Assembly (NCBI GenBank): GCA_027027675.1
Contig: JALVKT010000092.1
Span: 1-64,000, forward strand
Direction of reading: 5' to 3'
Source of the DNA: Thermofilaceae archaeon
Lineage (GTDB): Archaea; Thermoproteota; Thermoprotei; Thermofilales; Thermofilaceae
Length of the DNA: 64,000 nt
Positions within the stretch are counted from its first letter, which is position 1, and each line of letters opens with the position of its first letter. The position numbers and the translations under genes were made by a program. This document shows, one piece after another, positions 51,709 to 61,132 of the stretch. The notes under the pieces are model-generated. The model saw nothing but the letters and a program-made list of their open reading frames with translations. It was not told where the DNA came from and searched no databases.

Positions 51709-51718
51709 TATTAATAAA
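51709..51718 (-). promoter_or_regulatory. TATA box of SRP RNA
   Basis: TTTATTAATA on the minus strand is centred about 26 bases before the predicted RNA start at 51688 and just after the nadM stop. Confidence 0.65.
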
Positions 51719-51726
51719 CTTTTCGT

Positions 51727-52248
51727 TCACCTAGAGTATCTATATATCTCTTTTAACCTATCCACCCCTCCAATTTTAACTAGAATGTGGGCTACTGGTG
51801 GGGGAACGAGCTTTTTCCATTCATCCTTCCCCTCCGCGATAAGCTTTCTAATCAACGTTGCCTCATACTTGTCTCTTTCATAGAAAGGTATGGAGTACAC
51901 CTTTATCCCTGCCTCCCTAAACAGCAGCCTACTCAGCGGATCATTTGTGTATGCCGAGTCAAACGGGGGAGAATAAGTCTTTACAACCGAGACCCACGTG
52001 CTGTGACGCGTGTCCGTGTCTGGTATAGCGGTTATCAAAACGCGGTTGAGTAGCCCCTCCGCCTTTAGCGTCTGCCAAATCATAAGGTACCTTTCACCTA
52101 CCGTAAAGGGGTTTCTCCAAGTGTGGCTGTACTGCGCGCTACCGATCCCTAGTACAAGCTCATCCTCCCTCTCAAGTATCCACTTTACAGCGTGTAAATG
52201 GCCGTTATGGAAGGGCTGGAAACGGCCGATATAGAGAGCCCGCGACAC
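51727..52248 (-). CDS. nadM: nicotinamide-nucleotide adenylyltransferase
   Basis: The 173-residue protein has the N-terminal GRFQPFHNGHLHAV (HxGH) motif and the archaeal NadM pattern with WRNPFTVGERYLM and a late DKYEATLIRKLI. It makes NAD from NMN and ATP. The start is GTG. It lies just downstream of reverse gyrase on the same strand and precedes the SRP RNA. Confidence 0.93.
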   Translation of the reverse strand: MSRALYIGRFQPFHNGHLHAVKWILEREDELVLGIGSAQYSHTWRNPFTVGERYLMIWQTLKAEGLLNRVLITAIPDTDTRHSTWVSVVKTYSPPFDSAYTNDPLSRLLFREAGIKVYSIPFYERDKYEATLIRKLIAEGKDEWKKLVPPPVAHILVKIGGVDRLKEIYRYSR

Positions 52249-52267
52249 GGTAGAAAGAAAGGCTGGG

Positions 52268-55200
52268 CTACTTTTCTACCTTATTTATGATTTCTTCATA
52301 AAACTCTGTGAGGACATCCTTATAGTCCATCTTGCCCTCCTCTATCAGATCCATGTATCTCTGCACCTCTCTAGTCCTCTCCTCCGACACGAGTTCCGGA
52401 TAGTTGCTGGTCAAGTAATCGTACACACGTAGCCCCAGCTTCGTGGGGACAAGTTTCCCGTTTTTAACCTCGATAACATAATGCCTGTCAAGCAGCGTTT
52501 TAACGATCTTAGCGTACGTGGAGGGTCTCCCAATACCCCTCTCCTTCATGAGGCGTATAAGGTCAGCCTGGGAGTAGAGCGGCACAAGCGGAACCTTACG
52601 GTAGGTCACTGACTTGACCTTGTACTTCCCTGGCTCCAGGAGCGGCCTAGTCTCGAAGGGCAGTACTTCGGTAAACCCTTTCTCTACAACCTCTTTTATC
52701 GTGGACAACTCTTTTTCAAAGTTAAAGCCCCTTATCTTCAAGGTAACCTCTCGAACCTTCGCTGGGGGCATCTGGCTCGCAATAAATCTTCTAAAGATCA
52801 TGTCATAGAGCCTGTAATGAAGCCTTGTGAGCTGTGTTGGAAGCTGGATTATACCCTGCCTTATAAGGTTCATCAGAGTCTCCGTGTCTATAGGCCTGGT
52901 CGGCCTGATGCATTCATGCGCTCCCCCCTCGCCCCAGCGGCGTGGCACAAACTTTTCTTCTCCAAGCTTCTCGGCTATGTATTCGCGGGCAACCCTTATA
53001 CCCACGTCTGAGACACGGGTACTATCGGTTCTATGATACGTGATAAGGCCTAGCTCGAAGAGGTTCTGCGCCAGTCTCATAACCCTGTCGACGCCGATCC
53101 TAAGCCTCTGCGAGGCATCCCTGAGCAGAGTATCCGTCGTGTAGGGTGGAGGCGGGTTCACTGTTTTCTCGCTTTCACCGATGATCGATACTTCAACGCC
53201 GGCTTCGGCTATTTTCTCCGCGGCCTCTTTAGGCTTAAGAGAGTCCAGCTTTACGTTGTCCGCAAGGATGTAATAGTCATTTTCGAGAACTATCCTAAAG
53301 ACGGGGCGGATGCTTTCCTTGGATTCCTTGTACCTCTCAATGACCCAGCCCAGAACAGGGGTCTGAACTCTACCGGCGGAGAGCCACTTCATGCCAAATA
53401 CACTCCAAAGCTTCTTGCTCAGGGAGAACCCTATCCAGCGGTCCTCGACGCGGCGTACAATCTGAGCCTCAACGAGGCGCGTGTTAAGGCCGCGCATATT
53501 CTTGAGAGCCTCTTCGAAGGCCCTCCGCGTGACCTCGTGGAACTCTATACGGTCTATCCTGGGCACGTATGGTTTAAGCACAGCCGCGATGTCCCAGGCT
53601 ATCTTTTCACCCTCCGTGTCAGGGTCTGTCGCGAGTAGGACCTCGTCAACCTCCCTCGCCAGGCGTCTAAGAACGTTTACTGTATCGCTTTGATCAACTA
53701 TGTTTCCGCTTCCGCAGCGCGGGCACACGCGCTTAATCTTTATCTTTCCATCCACGATCTCTATCGGGTAATCTGTAAACTGTTCTCCACAGTCGCGACA
53801 CCGCTTAAGCGTGGTGTAAACTGGTAGGAACAGCTTTTTAGATGGGTCGACCAGGACGCCGTGATAATCCTTCAAGCCGTTATACGTGTACTCAGTCGTT
53901 GTGATATCGAACATGTGCCCCCTGCTCGCTATTATTTGTAGTATAAAGTTCCCCGTAGAGGTCTCATACGCGGTGAGGCCGCCTACGAGACGCTTAGAGG
54001 GTTTGCCGAAGAAAGCCGCGATAGTTCTCGCCTTGGTTGGCGACTCCACTATAACCAGAGCGGTCTTCACGAGGTCTTTTATTTCATCGACCCGTAGTTT
54101 CCCCTCTATAAGCTTTCTTATAAACTCCCTCTCAGCATCGATCTCTCTCATCAAGGCGTCAAGGTCTATTTCCTCTAGACGGCGCCACTCTATTTCCTCA
54201 CTATACCAATGCGACATTTTCACAAGGTTTTCGAAAAGCTTCTTGTTGTCAACCACAACAACCGAGAGCCCCTTTGAGACGCCTTTAGCGTACATCCTAG
54301 AAACTCTACCTGAAGCCTGAAGGTACGTCATAACGTCTGGGAGCAAAAAGAAGAGCTGGCCGTTTTCGCGGTGAATCACCAAGTTTGTCTTCTCCTCGAT
54401 TAAAGACAGGTACTTCTCCGAGGACAGGTACTTCCTAATAATATTCTTCAGCCTGTCTATCCTCCGCGCAAGCGTTACGAATTTTCCCTTCACCTCGCCC
54501 GTCTTATACGCCTCTATAAATGCCTGATAGGTCGCCGCGTCCATCCCCTGGAGCCATCTCCTGATACTTGCCACGAGCCTATCGATGTCTCCCTGATCCC
54601 TCCCCTCAGCTATCTCCCTCACAGTTGATGCTATCTGAAGCAGACGGGCAGGTGAGACCTCCTCAACCTCGCCTGAAAACTTGAAGTGTGGTACTCCAGC
54701 GAAGACCGCGTATCTAATTATGTGTGGAAGATCAAGCCCCCTCACAAGTATGCCATAATAAGTTGCAACACCGATGAGAACATCTAACTCCCCCCTAGCG
54801 TATTTCTCCACGACACCCTTCTCCTTGCCGTAGATATACTCCGCTCGCAGCCCCTTCCCAGATATCTTCTCTTTCAAAAGGGAGAGTGTCTCCTCACCAT
54901 ACCCCATTGGGACAAATACTAGGCCGCCGCTGCCTAGCCTGCCCACAAGCTCCGCTACGGCGTCTAAAACCTTCTTGGCGTCCGGAGGCTCTGTATAAGT
55001 GTCAACAACGTTTCTGAGGAGTTCAGCCCGTGAGCCTATCTCGAATCCCAGCAGCTCTCTGAAGAGCCGAATTCTAAGGCCTCTCGGTCTACCGGTGGCT
55101 GTAGAGATGACAAGCACTCCCGGTTTTATGTGACGCTTTCTCTGCTCCAACGTTTTTTCTAGTTTCGTTATTTTCTTCCTTAACTCCTCCGCTTCATCCT

Positions 55201-56011
55201 CGTTTCTCCGTAAGGCGGCGTAGAGCTTAAGCCTGCTATAGATTATCTCGTACGCGGTGTTTATGTCGTCCTGCTCGAACCCGAGAAGCATCAACACCTT
55301 GTCGATGTGCTTGGAAGACTTCATTATCGAGTCGACATCGTCAACGTAGACCAGGTCAAACTTTATACCACTTACTTTGTCAAAATTTTTCGTCAAAAAC
55401 TGGGACGTAGATATAAATATGTCAAAGTCGCCGGAGCTGAGCTTTTCGAAAAGCTCTTCCTTCCTCTTCTTCCCTATACGGGAAAAATAGGCCAGAATCC
55501 TATCCTCTCCTACCCCGGCCTTCTGAGCCATTGAAACCGTTTTATCATAAACCTGCTTTACAAGTACAGTCGTTGGGAGTATAAAGTATGTCTTCTTTTT
55601 CCTCTTGGCGTTGTATAGTGACATTATTATGCCAAACACCGTCTTCCCGACACCTGTGGGGGCCAATATAGTGAAGCTTTCACCAAGCAAGACGCGCTTC
55701 GCCCACGCCCTCTGAGCGCTCCACGGCTTATTCCCGAGGAGATTCCTGAAAAACTCGCTGAAATTCCTAGCTTCCCTCTCCAGCCTGTAAAGCTCTACGT
55801 ACTTTTTGAGGGTTCCCTGCCGTTTTAGGGTCTTGTAGATGTACTCTACTATTAGGAAAAACTTCTCAGTATCGTCGCCCTCGGGAATATTCCCCAAAAA
55901 ACGGTCTTCCAGGCATTTTTCGCATGGAGCGCTTAAAAAAAGCCTCGTGTCTAGGAGGTCGCCGCCACAGTTAGGGCATTCCTCGCGGAATACTGCATGA
56001 GCGTTTTCCAT
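52268..56011 (-). CDS. rgy: reverse gyrase
   Basis: The 1247-residue protein has an N-terminal zinc finger (Cys12, 15, 30, 33), an SF2 helicase domain with GVGKT (120-124) and DDVD, then a topoisomerase IA domain with an internal zinc finger (CRDCG...CPRCG) and the catalytic tyrosine in GLITYHRTDSTRV (about Tyr992). It introduces positive supercoils in DNA at high temperature. It is the best single marker of hyperthermophily. Confidence 0.97.
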   Translation of the reverse strand: MENAHAVFREECPNCGGDLLDTRLFLSAPCEKCLEDRFLGNIPEGDDTEKFFLIVEYIYKTLKRQGTLKKYVELYRLEREARNFSEFFRNLLGNKPWSAQRAWAKRVLLGESFTILAPTGVGKTVFGIIMSLYNAKRKKKTYFILPTTVLVKQVYDKTVSMAQKAGVGEDRILAYFSRIGKKRKEELFEKLSSGDFDIFISTSQFLTKNFDKVSGIKFDLVYVDDVDSIMKSSKHIDKVLMLLGFEQDDINTAYEIIYSRLKLYAALRRNEDEAEELRKKITKLEKTLEQRKRHIKPGVLVISTATGRPRGLRIRLFRELLGFEIGSRAELLRNVVDTYTEPPDAKKVLDAVAELVGRLGSGGLVFVPMGYGEETLSLLKEKISGKGLRAEYIYGKEKGVVEKYARGELDVLIGVATYYGILVRGLDLPHIIRYAVFAGVPHFKFSGEVEEVSPARLLQIASTVREIAEGRDQGDIDRLVASIRRWLQGMDAATYQAFIEAYKTGEVKGKFVTLARRIDRLKNIIRKYLSSEKYLSLIEEKTNLVIHRENGQLFFLLPDVMTYLQASGRVSRMYAKGVSKGLSVVVVDNKKLFENLVKMSHWYSEEIEWRRLEEIDLDALMREIDAEREFIRKLIEGKLRVDEIKDLVKTALVIVESPTKARTIAAFFGKPSKRLVGGLTAYETSTGNFILQIIASRGHMFDITTTEYTYNGLKDYHGVLVDPSKKLFLPVYTTLKRCRDCGEQFTDYPIEIVDGKIKIKRVCPRCGSGNIVDQSDTVNVLRRLAREVDEVLLATDPDTEGEKIAWDIAAVLKPYVPRIDRIEFHEVTRRAFEEALKNMRGLNTRLVEAQIVRRVEDRWIGFSLSKKLWSVFGMKWLSAGRVQTPVLGWVIERYKESKESIRPVFRIVLENDYYILADNVKLDSLKPKEAAEKIAEAGVEVSIIGESEKTVNPPPPYTTDTLLRDASQRLRIGVDRVMRLAQNLFELGLITYHRTDSTRVSDVGIRVAREYIAEKLGEEKFVPRRWGEGGAHECIRPTRPIDTETLMNLIRQGIIQLPTQLTRLHYRLYDMIFRRFIASQMPPAKVREVTLKIRGFNFEKELSTIKEVVEKGFTEVLPFETRPLLEPGKYKVKSVTYRKVPLVPLYSQADLIRLMKERGIGRPSTYAKIVKTLLDRHYVIEVKNGKLVPTKLGLRVYDYLTSNYPELVSEERTREVQRYMDLIEEGKMDYKDVLTEFYEEIINKVEK

Positions 56012-56113
56012 AGTAGCTCTATACCTTACATCGAGGGGGTGTGAAAAATATTCTTATCTTCATTTAACGCGTGGGATACAGTAAAATATATTAAATGGGA
56101 AAAAGGAAAGATT

Positions 56114-57049
56114 TTATTTATATACCTCGGCTAGCCGTTCAAGTTCCTTCCAGTTCTCCTCTATGTCCCGCTTAATCTCCTCTAAGAGCCAGCGGTTCTC
56201 AGGCCTAAGGAGGTGCCTGAAGCGTCCCTGAAGCTTAAAGTAGTCCTCCACGGGCTTCGGCTTCTTTACTGGAACGGTGATCCTGATCTTCCCGTTATCG
56301 TATTCGTAGAGCGGCCATATACGGGTCTGTACTGCTAGGCGCGCCACCTCTATGCTCCTGCTCGGGTCGAAGTACCAGCCGGTGGGGCACGGCGTGAAGT
56401 AGTGGAGCACCGTGGGTCCCGGGGTGTTAGCAGCTTTCACGATTTTATTGTACATGTCAACCGGGTACGCGGGGTTCATGGTGGCAGCGTACTTTATGCC
56501 GTGCGCTATCGCTATCCTAATCAAGTCCTTCTTCTTCTCCTGCTTTCCTGGGATAACTTTCCCAGCGGGGCTGGTTGTCGTATGGGCTCCCTTGGGGGTA
56601 GCGCCTGAGCGCTGTATCCCCGTGTTCATGTAGGCCTCGTTGTCGTAGCATATGTACATGATGTCGTGCCCCCTTTCCAGCATGCCGCTGAGCGCCTGGA
56701 AGCCTATGTCGAAGGTGCCGCCGTCACCGCCAAACACTATAACCTTGTACCTCTTTTTGCCGTACTTTTTCTCTAGCATCTTTATCGCTGCCTCGACGCC
56801 GCTGGCGGTGGCTGCCGCGTTCTCGAAGGCGTTGTGGACCCATGGCACTTTCCAACTAGTATACGGGAAAATCGTAGTCGCTACTTCAAGGCATCCAGTG
56901 GCGTTTACGACTACCTTGGGGTCAGGCACGGCCTTTAAAGTGAAACGCACAACCTGCGGGATGCCGCATCCCGCGCAGAGCCTGTGGCCAGGCGCAAACT
57001 GCTCTACCCTCGGAATATCCTTAAGGGTTTTAATCGGCTTCGCCTCCAT
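56114..57049 (-). CDS. porB: pyruvate:ferredoxin oxidoreductase beta subunit
   Basis: The 311-residue thiamine diphosphate subunit has CAGCGIPQ, GGDGGTFDIGFQ and a later YDNEAYMNTGIQRSG, typical of PorB. The four genes 56114-59095 form one operon in the order gamma, delta, alpha, beta. Start ATG 57049 follows GAGGTG; GTG 57058 is an alternative. Confidence 0.92.
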   Translation of the reverse strand: MEAKPIKTLKDIPRVEQFAPGHRLCAGCGIPQVVRFTLKAVPDPKVVVNATGCLEVATTIFPYTSWKVPWVHNAFENAAATASGVEAAIKMLEKKYGKKRYKVIVFGGDGGTFDIGFQALSGMLERGHDIMYICYDNEAYMNTGIQRSGATPKGAHTTTSPAGKVIPGKQEKKKDLIRIAIAHGIKYAATMNPAYPVDMYNKIVKAANTPGPTVLHYFTPCPTGWYFDPSRSIEVARLAVQTRIWPLYEYDNGKIRITVPVKKPKPVEDYFKLQGRFRHLLRPENRWLLEEIKRDIEENWKELERLAEVYK

Positions 57050-57059
57050 ATTCACCACC

Positions 57060-58244
57060 TCACTCCTTCAAACCAACCCAAATCTGCTCCTCCTCAACTT
57101 CACCCTTCTTTAGAACCTCCTCAGCCTTCTCCACCACGCCCTCTATATGGACAGGCGTGAGGTCGCGCCCGCCAAGCCCGTATATCACGTTGAAGAGCAG
57201 CGGACGGTGCTTAGCATTGTAGAGCGTAGAGGCGACGTCCATGTACAGCTGCGCGCCTGGGCTACCGAAGCTTATACTCCTGTCCATCACCGCGAGCACC
57301 TGTAGGTTCTTCACAGCCTCTACAAGCTCCTTCTTCGGGAATGGGCGGTACTGCGTCAAGCTTATCACGCCCACCTTCTTCCCCTTCTCCCTAAGCTGGC
57401 GGACCACGTGGCGCACGGAGCCCGCGGAAGAGCCGAGGATCATTATTCCAATGTCCGCGTCTTCAACACCCATCGTTTTGACTGGAGTGTACCTGCGGCC
57501 GCTAATCTCGGCATACTCCTCAAAGACCTCCTTGATCACGGGGGGCACGTTGTTGTTAAAGTGATAGTCCTGGAGCTTTTTGTGCTCCATGTACCAATCG
57601 TAGAGGTCGAGTGGGCCGTAGGTCTTCGGTGCCTCAGGGTCTATCGGGTTATAGGGCTTCTTGGGCGGCAGGAACTCCTCCACGGTCTTGTCGTCCAGTA
57701 CGTAGAGCCCCTCTAGGGAGTGAGTCAGTATGAAACCGTCCAGGTTTATAATGCTTGGGAACAGCACCCTGTGGTCCTCGGAAACCTTGAATGCCTGGAG
57801 GGTCAAGTCGTAGGCCTCCTGGACGTTTTCGGCGAAGAACTGTATCCAGCCCGTGTCACGTGCAGCGTACGCGTCGTCGTGGGAGCAGTGAATGTTGATG
57901 TTGGGTGAAAATGCCCTGTTGCCCAGGGCCATGACTATTGTTGTCCTCATGCCAGCGGCTATCCACAGTATCTCATACATCAGAGCTAGGCCCTGACTAG
58001 CGGTAGCTGTGAAGACGCGCGCGCCAGCCAGCGACGCGCCTACGGCCGCTGAGAGGGCGGAGTGCTCGCTCTCCACGGGTATGAAGGCCGCGTCCAGCTC
58101 TCCGTTATTGATATACTTTGCTAGAGTTTCGACTATGATTGTCTGCGGCGTGATGGGGTACGCGGATACCACATCCACGTTGGCCTGCTTCGCTGCGAAG
58201 GCTACAGCAGTATCCCCGTTCAAGCCTACACGCTTACCCTTCAT
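57060..58244 (-). CDS. porA: pyruvate:ferredoxin oxidoreductase alpha subunit
   Basis: The 394-residue subunit starts with NGDTAVAFAAKQANVDVVSA and has YPITPQTIIVE, FIPVESEHSALS, the conserved PITP and EHSA motifs. It decarboxylates a 2-oxoacid with CoA and ferredoxin; pyruvate is inferred. ATG 58244 (GTG 58253 possible) follows the delta stop directly. Confidence 0.92.
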   Translation of the reverse strand: MKGKRVGLNGDTAVAFAAKQANVDVVSAYPITPQTIIVETLAKYINNGELDAAFIPVESEHSALSAAVGASLAGARVFTATASQGLALMYEILWIAAGMRTTIVMALGNRAFSPNINIHCSHDDAYAARDTGWIQFFAENVQEAYDLTLQAFKVSEDHRVLFPSIINLDGFILTHSLEGLYVLDDKTVEEFLPPKKPYNPIDPEAPKTYGPLDLYDWYMEHKKLQDYHFNNNVPPVIKEVFEEYAEISGRRYTPVKTMGVEDADIGIMILGSSAGSVRHVVRQLREKGKKVGVISLTQYRPFPKKELVEAVKNLQVLAVMDRSISFGSPGAQLYMDVASTLYNAKHRPLLFNVIYGLGGRDLTPVHIEGVVEKAEEVLKKGEVEEEQIWVGLKE

Positions 58245-58245
58245 C

Positions 58246-58533
58246 TCACTCACCCTCCATCTTCATCTCAATAGCGTGAACAGGGCACACGTTAGCGCAG
58301 ATGCCGCATCCCTTACAGTAGTCGTAGTCTATCTTTACGAGGTCGTCCTCAAGCCTTATAATGGCCGGCTCGGGGCAGTGGATCCAGCATAGGAGGCATC
58401 TTATACACTTGTCCTCGTTGAGTACAGGCCTTAGAGCCCTCCAGCTTCCAGTCTTAAACTTTAGGGTGGTGGCTGGCTCAGGAATAATCTTCCCTATCGG
58501 TAGCTCCTTCCAACTCTTCCACTCAATACTCAT
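58246..58533 (-). CDS. porD: oxidoreductase delta subunit, 2x[4Fe-4S] ferredoxin
   Basis: The 95-residue protein has two clusters, CIRCLLCWIHCPEP and CKGCGICANVCPV. It passes electrons from the alpha-beta core to ferredoxin. It overlaps the gamma gene by 11 bases. Confidence 0.94.
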   Translation of the reverse strand: MSIEWKSWKELPIGKIIPEPATTLKFKTGSWRALRPVLNEDKCIRCLLCWIHCPEPAIIRLEDDLVKIDYDYCKGCGICANVCPVHAIEMKMEGE

Positions 58534-59095
58534 ACTTCTTCACCTCCTCATACGCCTTCTTAACAGCCTCTATGTTGAGCTTCACGATCTCCTCTCCCCT
58601 TTCACCGAACTTCTCCCTTATGGATTCCAGCACGTTGTCGAGCTTTATGCGCCCCCAGACCTTTGTAAACGCGCCGAGCATAGGCGTATTGTAGAAGGGT
58701 CTGCCGAAGATGTCCATCGCTATCTTGTACGCGTCGACAACCCATATCTCCGCGCCCAGTTTCTTCGCCCTCTCCACGATCTCGCTGTTAGGCGTCTTAG
58801 CGTTAAGCACTATGAGGCCGCCCTCCTTGAGCCCCTGCATCACATAGTCCACCTCGCTCTGAAGCGTCGGGTCTATCACGATGACAGCGTCAGGCGTGTA
58901 GATTCCGTAGTGCTGCTCGATGGGCTCATCGCTTATCCTCGTATAGGCCCTTACCGGTGCCCCACGCCGCTCAGGGCCGAACTCCGGTGCATGGTACACG
59001 TAGAGACCCTCTTTTAGTGCTGAGAGAGCCAGTAACTCGCTAGACGTGACCACACCCTGTCCTCCGCGTCCGTGCCAGCGGACTTCATATAGCAA
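58523..59095 (-). CDS. porG: oxidoreductase gamma subunit
   Basis: The protein starts near MLYEVRWHGRGGQG, the PorG signature. TTG 59095 fits family N termini and follows GGGTGA; GTG 59104 is possible. A TATA (near 59140) would begin transcription at about 59117, ruling out longer frames. First gene of the por operon. Confidence 0.9.
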   Translation of the reverse strand: MLYEVRWHGRGGQGVVTSSELLALSALKEGLYVYHAPEFGPERRGAPVRAYTRISDEPIEQHYGIYTPDAVIVIDPTLQSEVDYVMQGLKEGGLIVLNAKTPNSEIVERAKKLGAEIWVVDAYKIAMDIFGRPFYNTPMLGAFTKVWGRIKLDNVLESIREKFGERGEEIVKLNIEAVKKAYEEVKKYEY

Positions 59096-59260
59096 CCTTG
59101 TCACCCACTTCTTCGTCGTCAAGGTAGTATGCCCAAAGACTATATTCAAGTTTTGGGCGTAGCCCGTTGAGAGGAATAACAATGGTTATTCTGTTAATAC
59201 CGGCTACATGTACCAATAGTTTATCTTTATCCTACTGTTAGAATGTATGGTGATCATGCG

Positions 59261-59767
59261 ATGAGCGACTTCGACATATGGCTGAAACGAGTCATGAAAA
59301 TGTTCGAGGAAATGGACAAAATGTTCGAGGAGGCACTGAGGGAGCCGACGTTCATCGAGGGTGAGAAGAAGATCTACGGCCCCTACTATTACGGCTTCTC
59401 AGTCACCATAGGGCCAGACGGCGTCCCGAGGATAAAGGAATGGGGAAACATCAGGCCAGGCCCCGTTAAGCCAGTCATAAAGGACAGCATTGAGCCCTTC
59501 ACGGACGTCTTCGACGAGGGAGACTACTACAGGGTCATAATTGACATGCCGGGGGTCGACAAGAAGGACATACACGTAGAGGCCACAGAGGATAGACTCA
59601 TAGTGTCAACGACGGGGGAGCGGAAATACTACAAGGAGGTACACTTCAAAGAGAAGGTAAACCCGGAGTCCGCTAAGGCGCAGTACCGCAACGGCGTACT
59701 AACAATAACTATTGAGAAGAAGGAAAAAGGGAAGAAGAGAAAGGGCGTTCAGATAAAGATAGAGTAA
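59261..59767 (+). CDS. Hsp20/alpha-crystallin small heat shock protein (second copy)
   Basis: The 168-residue protein has a longer N-terminal arm rich in glutamate and methionine, then the alpha-crystallin domain (VIIDMPGVDKKDIHVEA ... AQYRNGVLTITIE). It differs from the copy at 7742 in its N-terminal arm and lysine-rich tail. GGTGATC precedes ATG 59261; the upstream ATG 59243 lies before the expected transcript start. Confidence 0.92.
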   Translation: MSDFDIWLKRVMKMFEEMDKMFEEALREPTFIEGEKKIYGPYYYGFSVTIGPDGVPRIKEWGNIRPGPVKPVIKDSIEPFTDVFDEGDYYRVIIDMPGVDKKDIHVEATEDRLIVSTTGERKYYKEVHFKEKVNPESAKAQYRNGVLTITIEKKEKGKKRKGVQIKIE

Positions 59768-59778
59768 ACGCCGCAGGA

Positions 59779-59784
59779 TTTTTT
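59779..59784 (+). terminator. T-tract after hsp20
   Basis: Six T residues 12 bases after the hsp20 stop, between convergent genes. Archaeal polymerase stops at T-runs, so this is a likely terminator. Confidence 0.4.
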
Positions 59785-59786
59785 CT

Positions 59787-61058
59787 CTACGCAAACACTT
59801 TTTCTTCTCCAAGCGAAGGAATTATGGCCTCTCTGCCCCTTTCACGGGCAGCCTTTGCAAGCTTAAGCTCAGGTTCCTCTCTGCCATGAACAATCACGAT
59901 CTTCGCGTTCTTCTTTGTAGCCTCTATGGCCTCTAGCAACTGAGTCTTCCCGGAGTGCGCGCTGAAATCAAACCACTCTATACGTGCATTCACGACGCCC
60001 TTCTTTGTGGGGGAGGAGAATATCCCGGTCTCTATAACTTTTCTGCCAGGCGTCTCGGGTATAAGGTAGCTTACAAAGAAGACGCCGTTTTCAGGCCGCT
60101 CCATGATCTTCTCCATGTAGTACACGGAGGGCCCGCCCTTCAGCATGCCTGCAGGGGACACTATAACAGCGTTTTCCTCAACTATTCTCTTCCTCATGTT
60201 CCAGTTTCTAACCTTGATGGCCATATCCATCGCGTCCCTAAACAACTCCGGGTCTCTCAGAAGCTCTCCCTCCTCCTTTATTATCTCGCTAGCAGTTTTA
60301 GCCATCCCGTCAAGGTACACTGGAAAGTCGAAGTTGTGCTTGGCGAGCACGCAGAGAATCTCCTGAGCCCTCCCAACAGCAAACGATGGTATAAGGACGG
60401 TGCCCCCGCTTTCAAGCACCTCGTAGAGTTTTGAAACAAAGTTTTCCTCGTTCTCGTCGCGTGGGGGATGGTCGTACTCGGCGTAGGTAGACTCCATTAT
60501 AACAATGTCTGCATCCCTTAGGGGTGAGAGATCCGCTCCGTTAAGCAGGCACGACCGCTCGCCGTTAAAGTCGCCGGTATATACAATCTTCCACGAGCCA
60601 TCTTCAACAGAGATTATAGCGCTGCCCGGAATATGTCCCGCGTCGTAAAACTTCACTTCAACGCCGGAGACGCTGTATGTGGAGCCGTACTCCTGGAGGT
60701 TCAAGTGCTCCATCATGCTTTCAAGCTCCGAAGACTCGTAGGGCACATAGTACTTTGAGAGCTTCAAGAAGTCCCTTATCAAGAGCTCACTCAAAGTGGC
60801 CGTCAAGGCTGTCGAAAGCAGAGGTGGACCGGCTGAGACGTAGAGCAGTGGGATTGCACCACTATGGTCAAGGTGAGCATGTGAGAGCGCCACCGCGTCC
60901 AGTATTCGAGGCTTTACGTGAAGAGGGAACCCCGGCTCCTCCTCTGAAAGGCTCACGCCGTAGTCTAGGAGAATGTTAGTATCGCTCATGCTCACCAATA
61001 TTCCAGCCCTTCCCACCTCTTTCGCAGCGCCCAGCAGCTTCAACTTTACATTGCTCAT
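59787..61058 (-). CDS. aCPSF2-like metallo-beta-lactamase/beta-CASP ribonuclease
   Basis: The 423-residue protein has the MBL motif HAHLDHSGA, HIPGS, TGDFNGERS and the beta-CASP motifs ESTYAEY, SFAVGRAQEI, SPAGMLKGG and DFSAHSG. It lacks the KH domains of aCPSF1. It would be a 5'-3' exo- or endoribonuclease acting in mRNA 3' processing or decay. It shares a TATA box with the next, divergent gene. Confidence 0.9.
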   Translation of the reverse strand: MSNVKLKLLGAAKEVGRAGILVSMSDTNILLDYGVSLSEEEPGFPLHVKPRILDAVALSHAHLDHSGAIPLLYVSAGPPLLSTALTATLSELLIRDFLKLSKYYVPYESSELESMMEHLNLQEYGSTYSVSGVEVKFYDAGHIPGSAIISVEDGSWKIVYTGDFNGERSCLLNGADLSPLRDADIVIMESTYAEYDHPPRDENEENFVSKLYEVLESGGTVLIPSFAVGRAQEILCVLAKHNFDFPVYLDGMAKTASEIIKEEGELLRDPELFRDAMDMAIKVRNWNMRKRIVEENAVIVSPAGMLKGGPSVYYMEKIMERPENGVFFVSYLIPETPGRKVIETGIFSSPTKKGVVNARIEWFDFSAHSGKTQLLEAIEATKKNAKIVIVHGREEPELKLAKAARERGREAIIPSLGEEKVFA

Positions 61059-61092
61059 TATACAGACCTAGATTAGGGAGATACTGTTTCTC

Positions 61093-61100
61093 TATATAAA
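61093..61100. promoter_or_regulatory. TATA box shared by aCPSF2 and the M14-like gene
   Basis: TATATAAA is centred about 38 bases from ATG 61058 (minus) and 27-36 bases from GTG 61124 or ATG 61133 (plus). No other TATA-like sequence lies in the gap. Confidence 0.45.
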
Positions 61101-61132
61101 ACACCCCGTTGCATATCAACCCGGTGCATATA

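Noticed and set aside
50952..51726. Several open frames of 60-184 codons across the GC-rich region
   Set aside because: The region folds as RNase P RNA and SRP RNA with long complementary ends and conserved blocks; the frames have proline/arginine-rich composition typical of GC-rich noncoding RNA.
52268..56011. DDVD in place of DEAD in the reverse gyrase helicase
   Set aside because: This variant is normal for reverse gyrases and is not a sign of damage.
58361..59017. 218-codon plus-strand frame opposite porG and porD
   Set aside because: It mirrors strongly conserved genes on the other strand and has histidine/leucine-rich composition with no motif.
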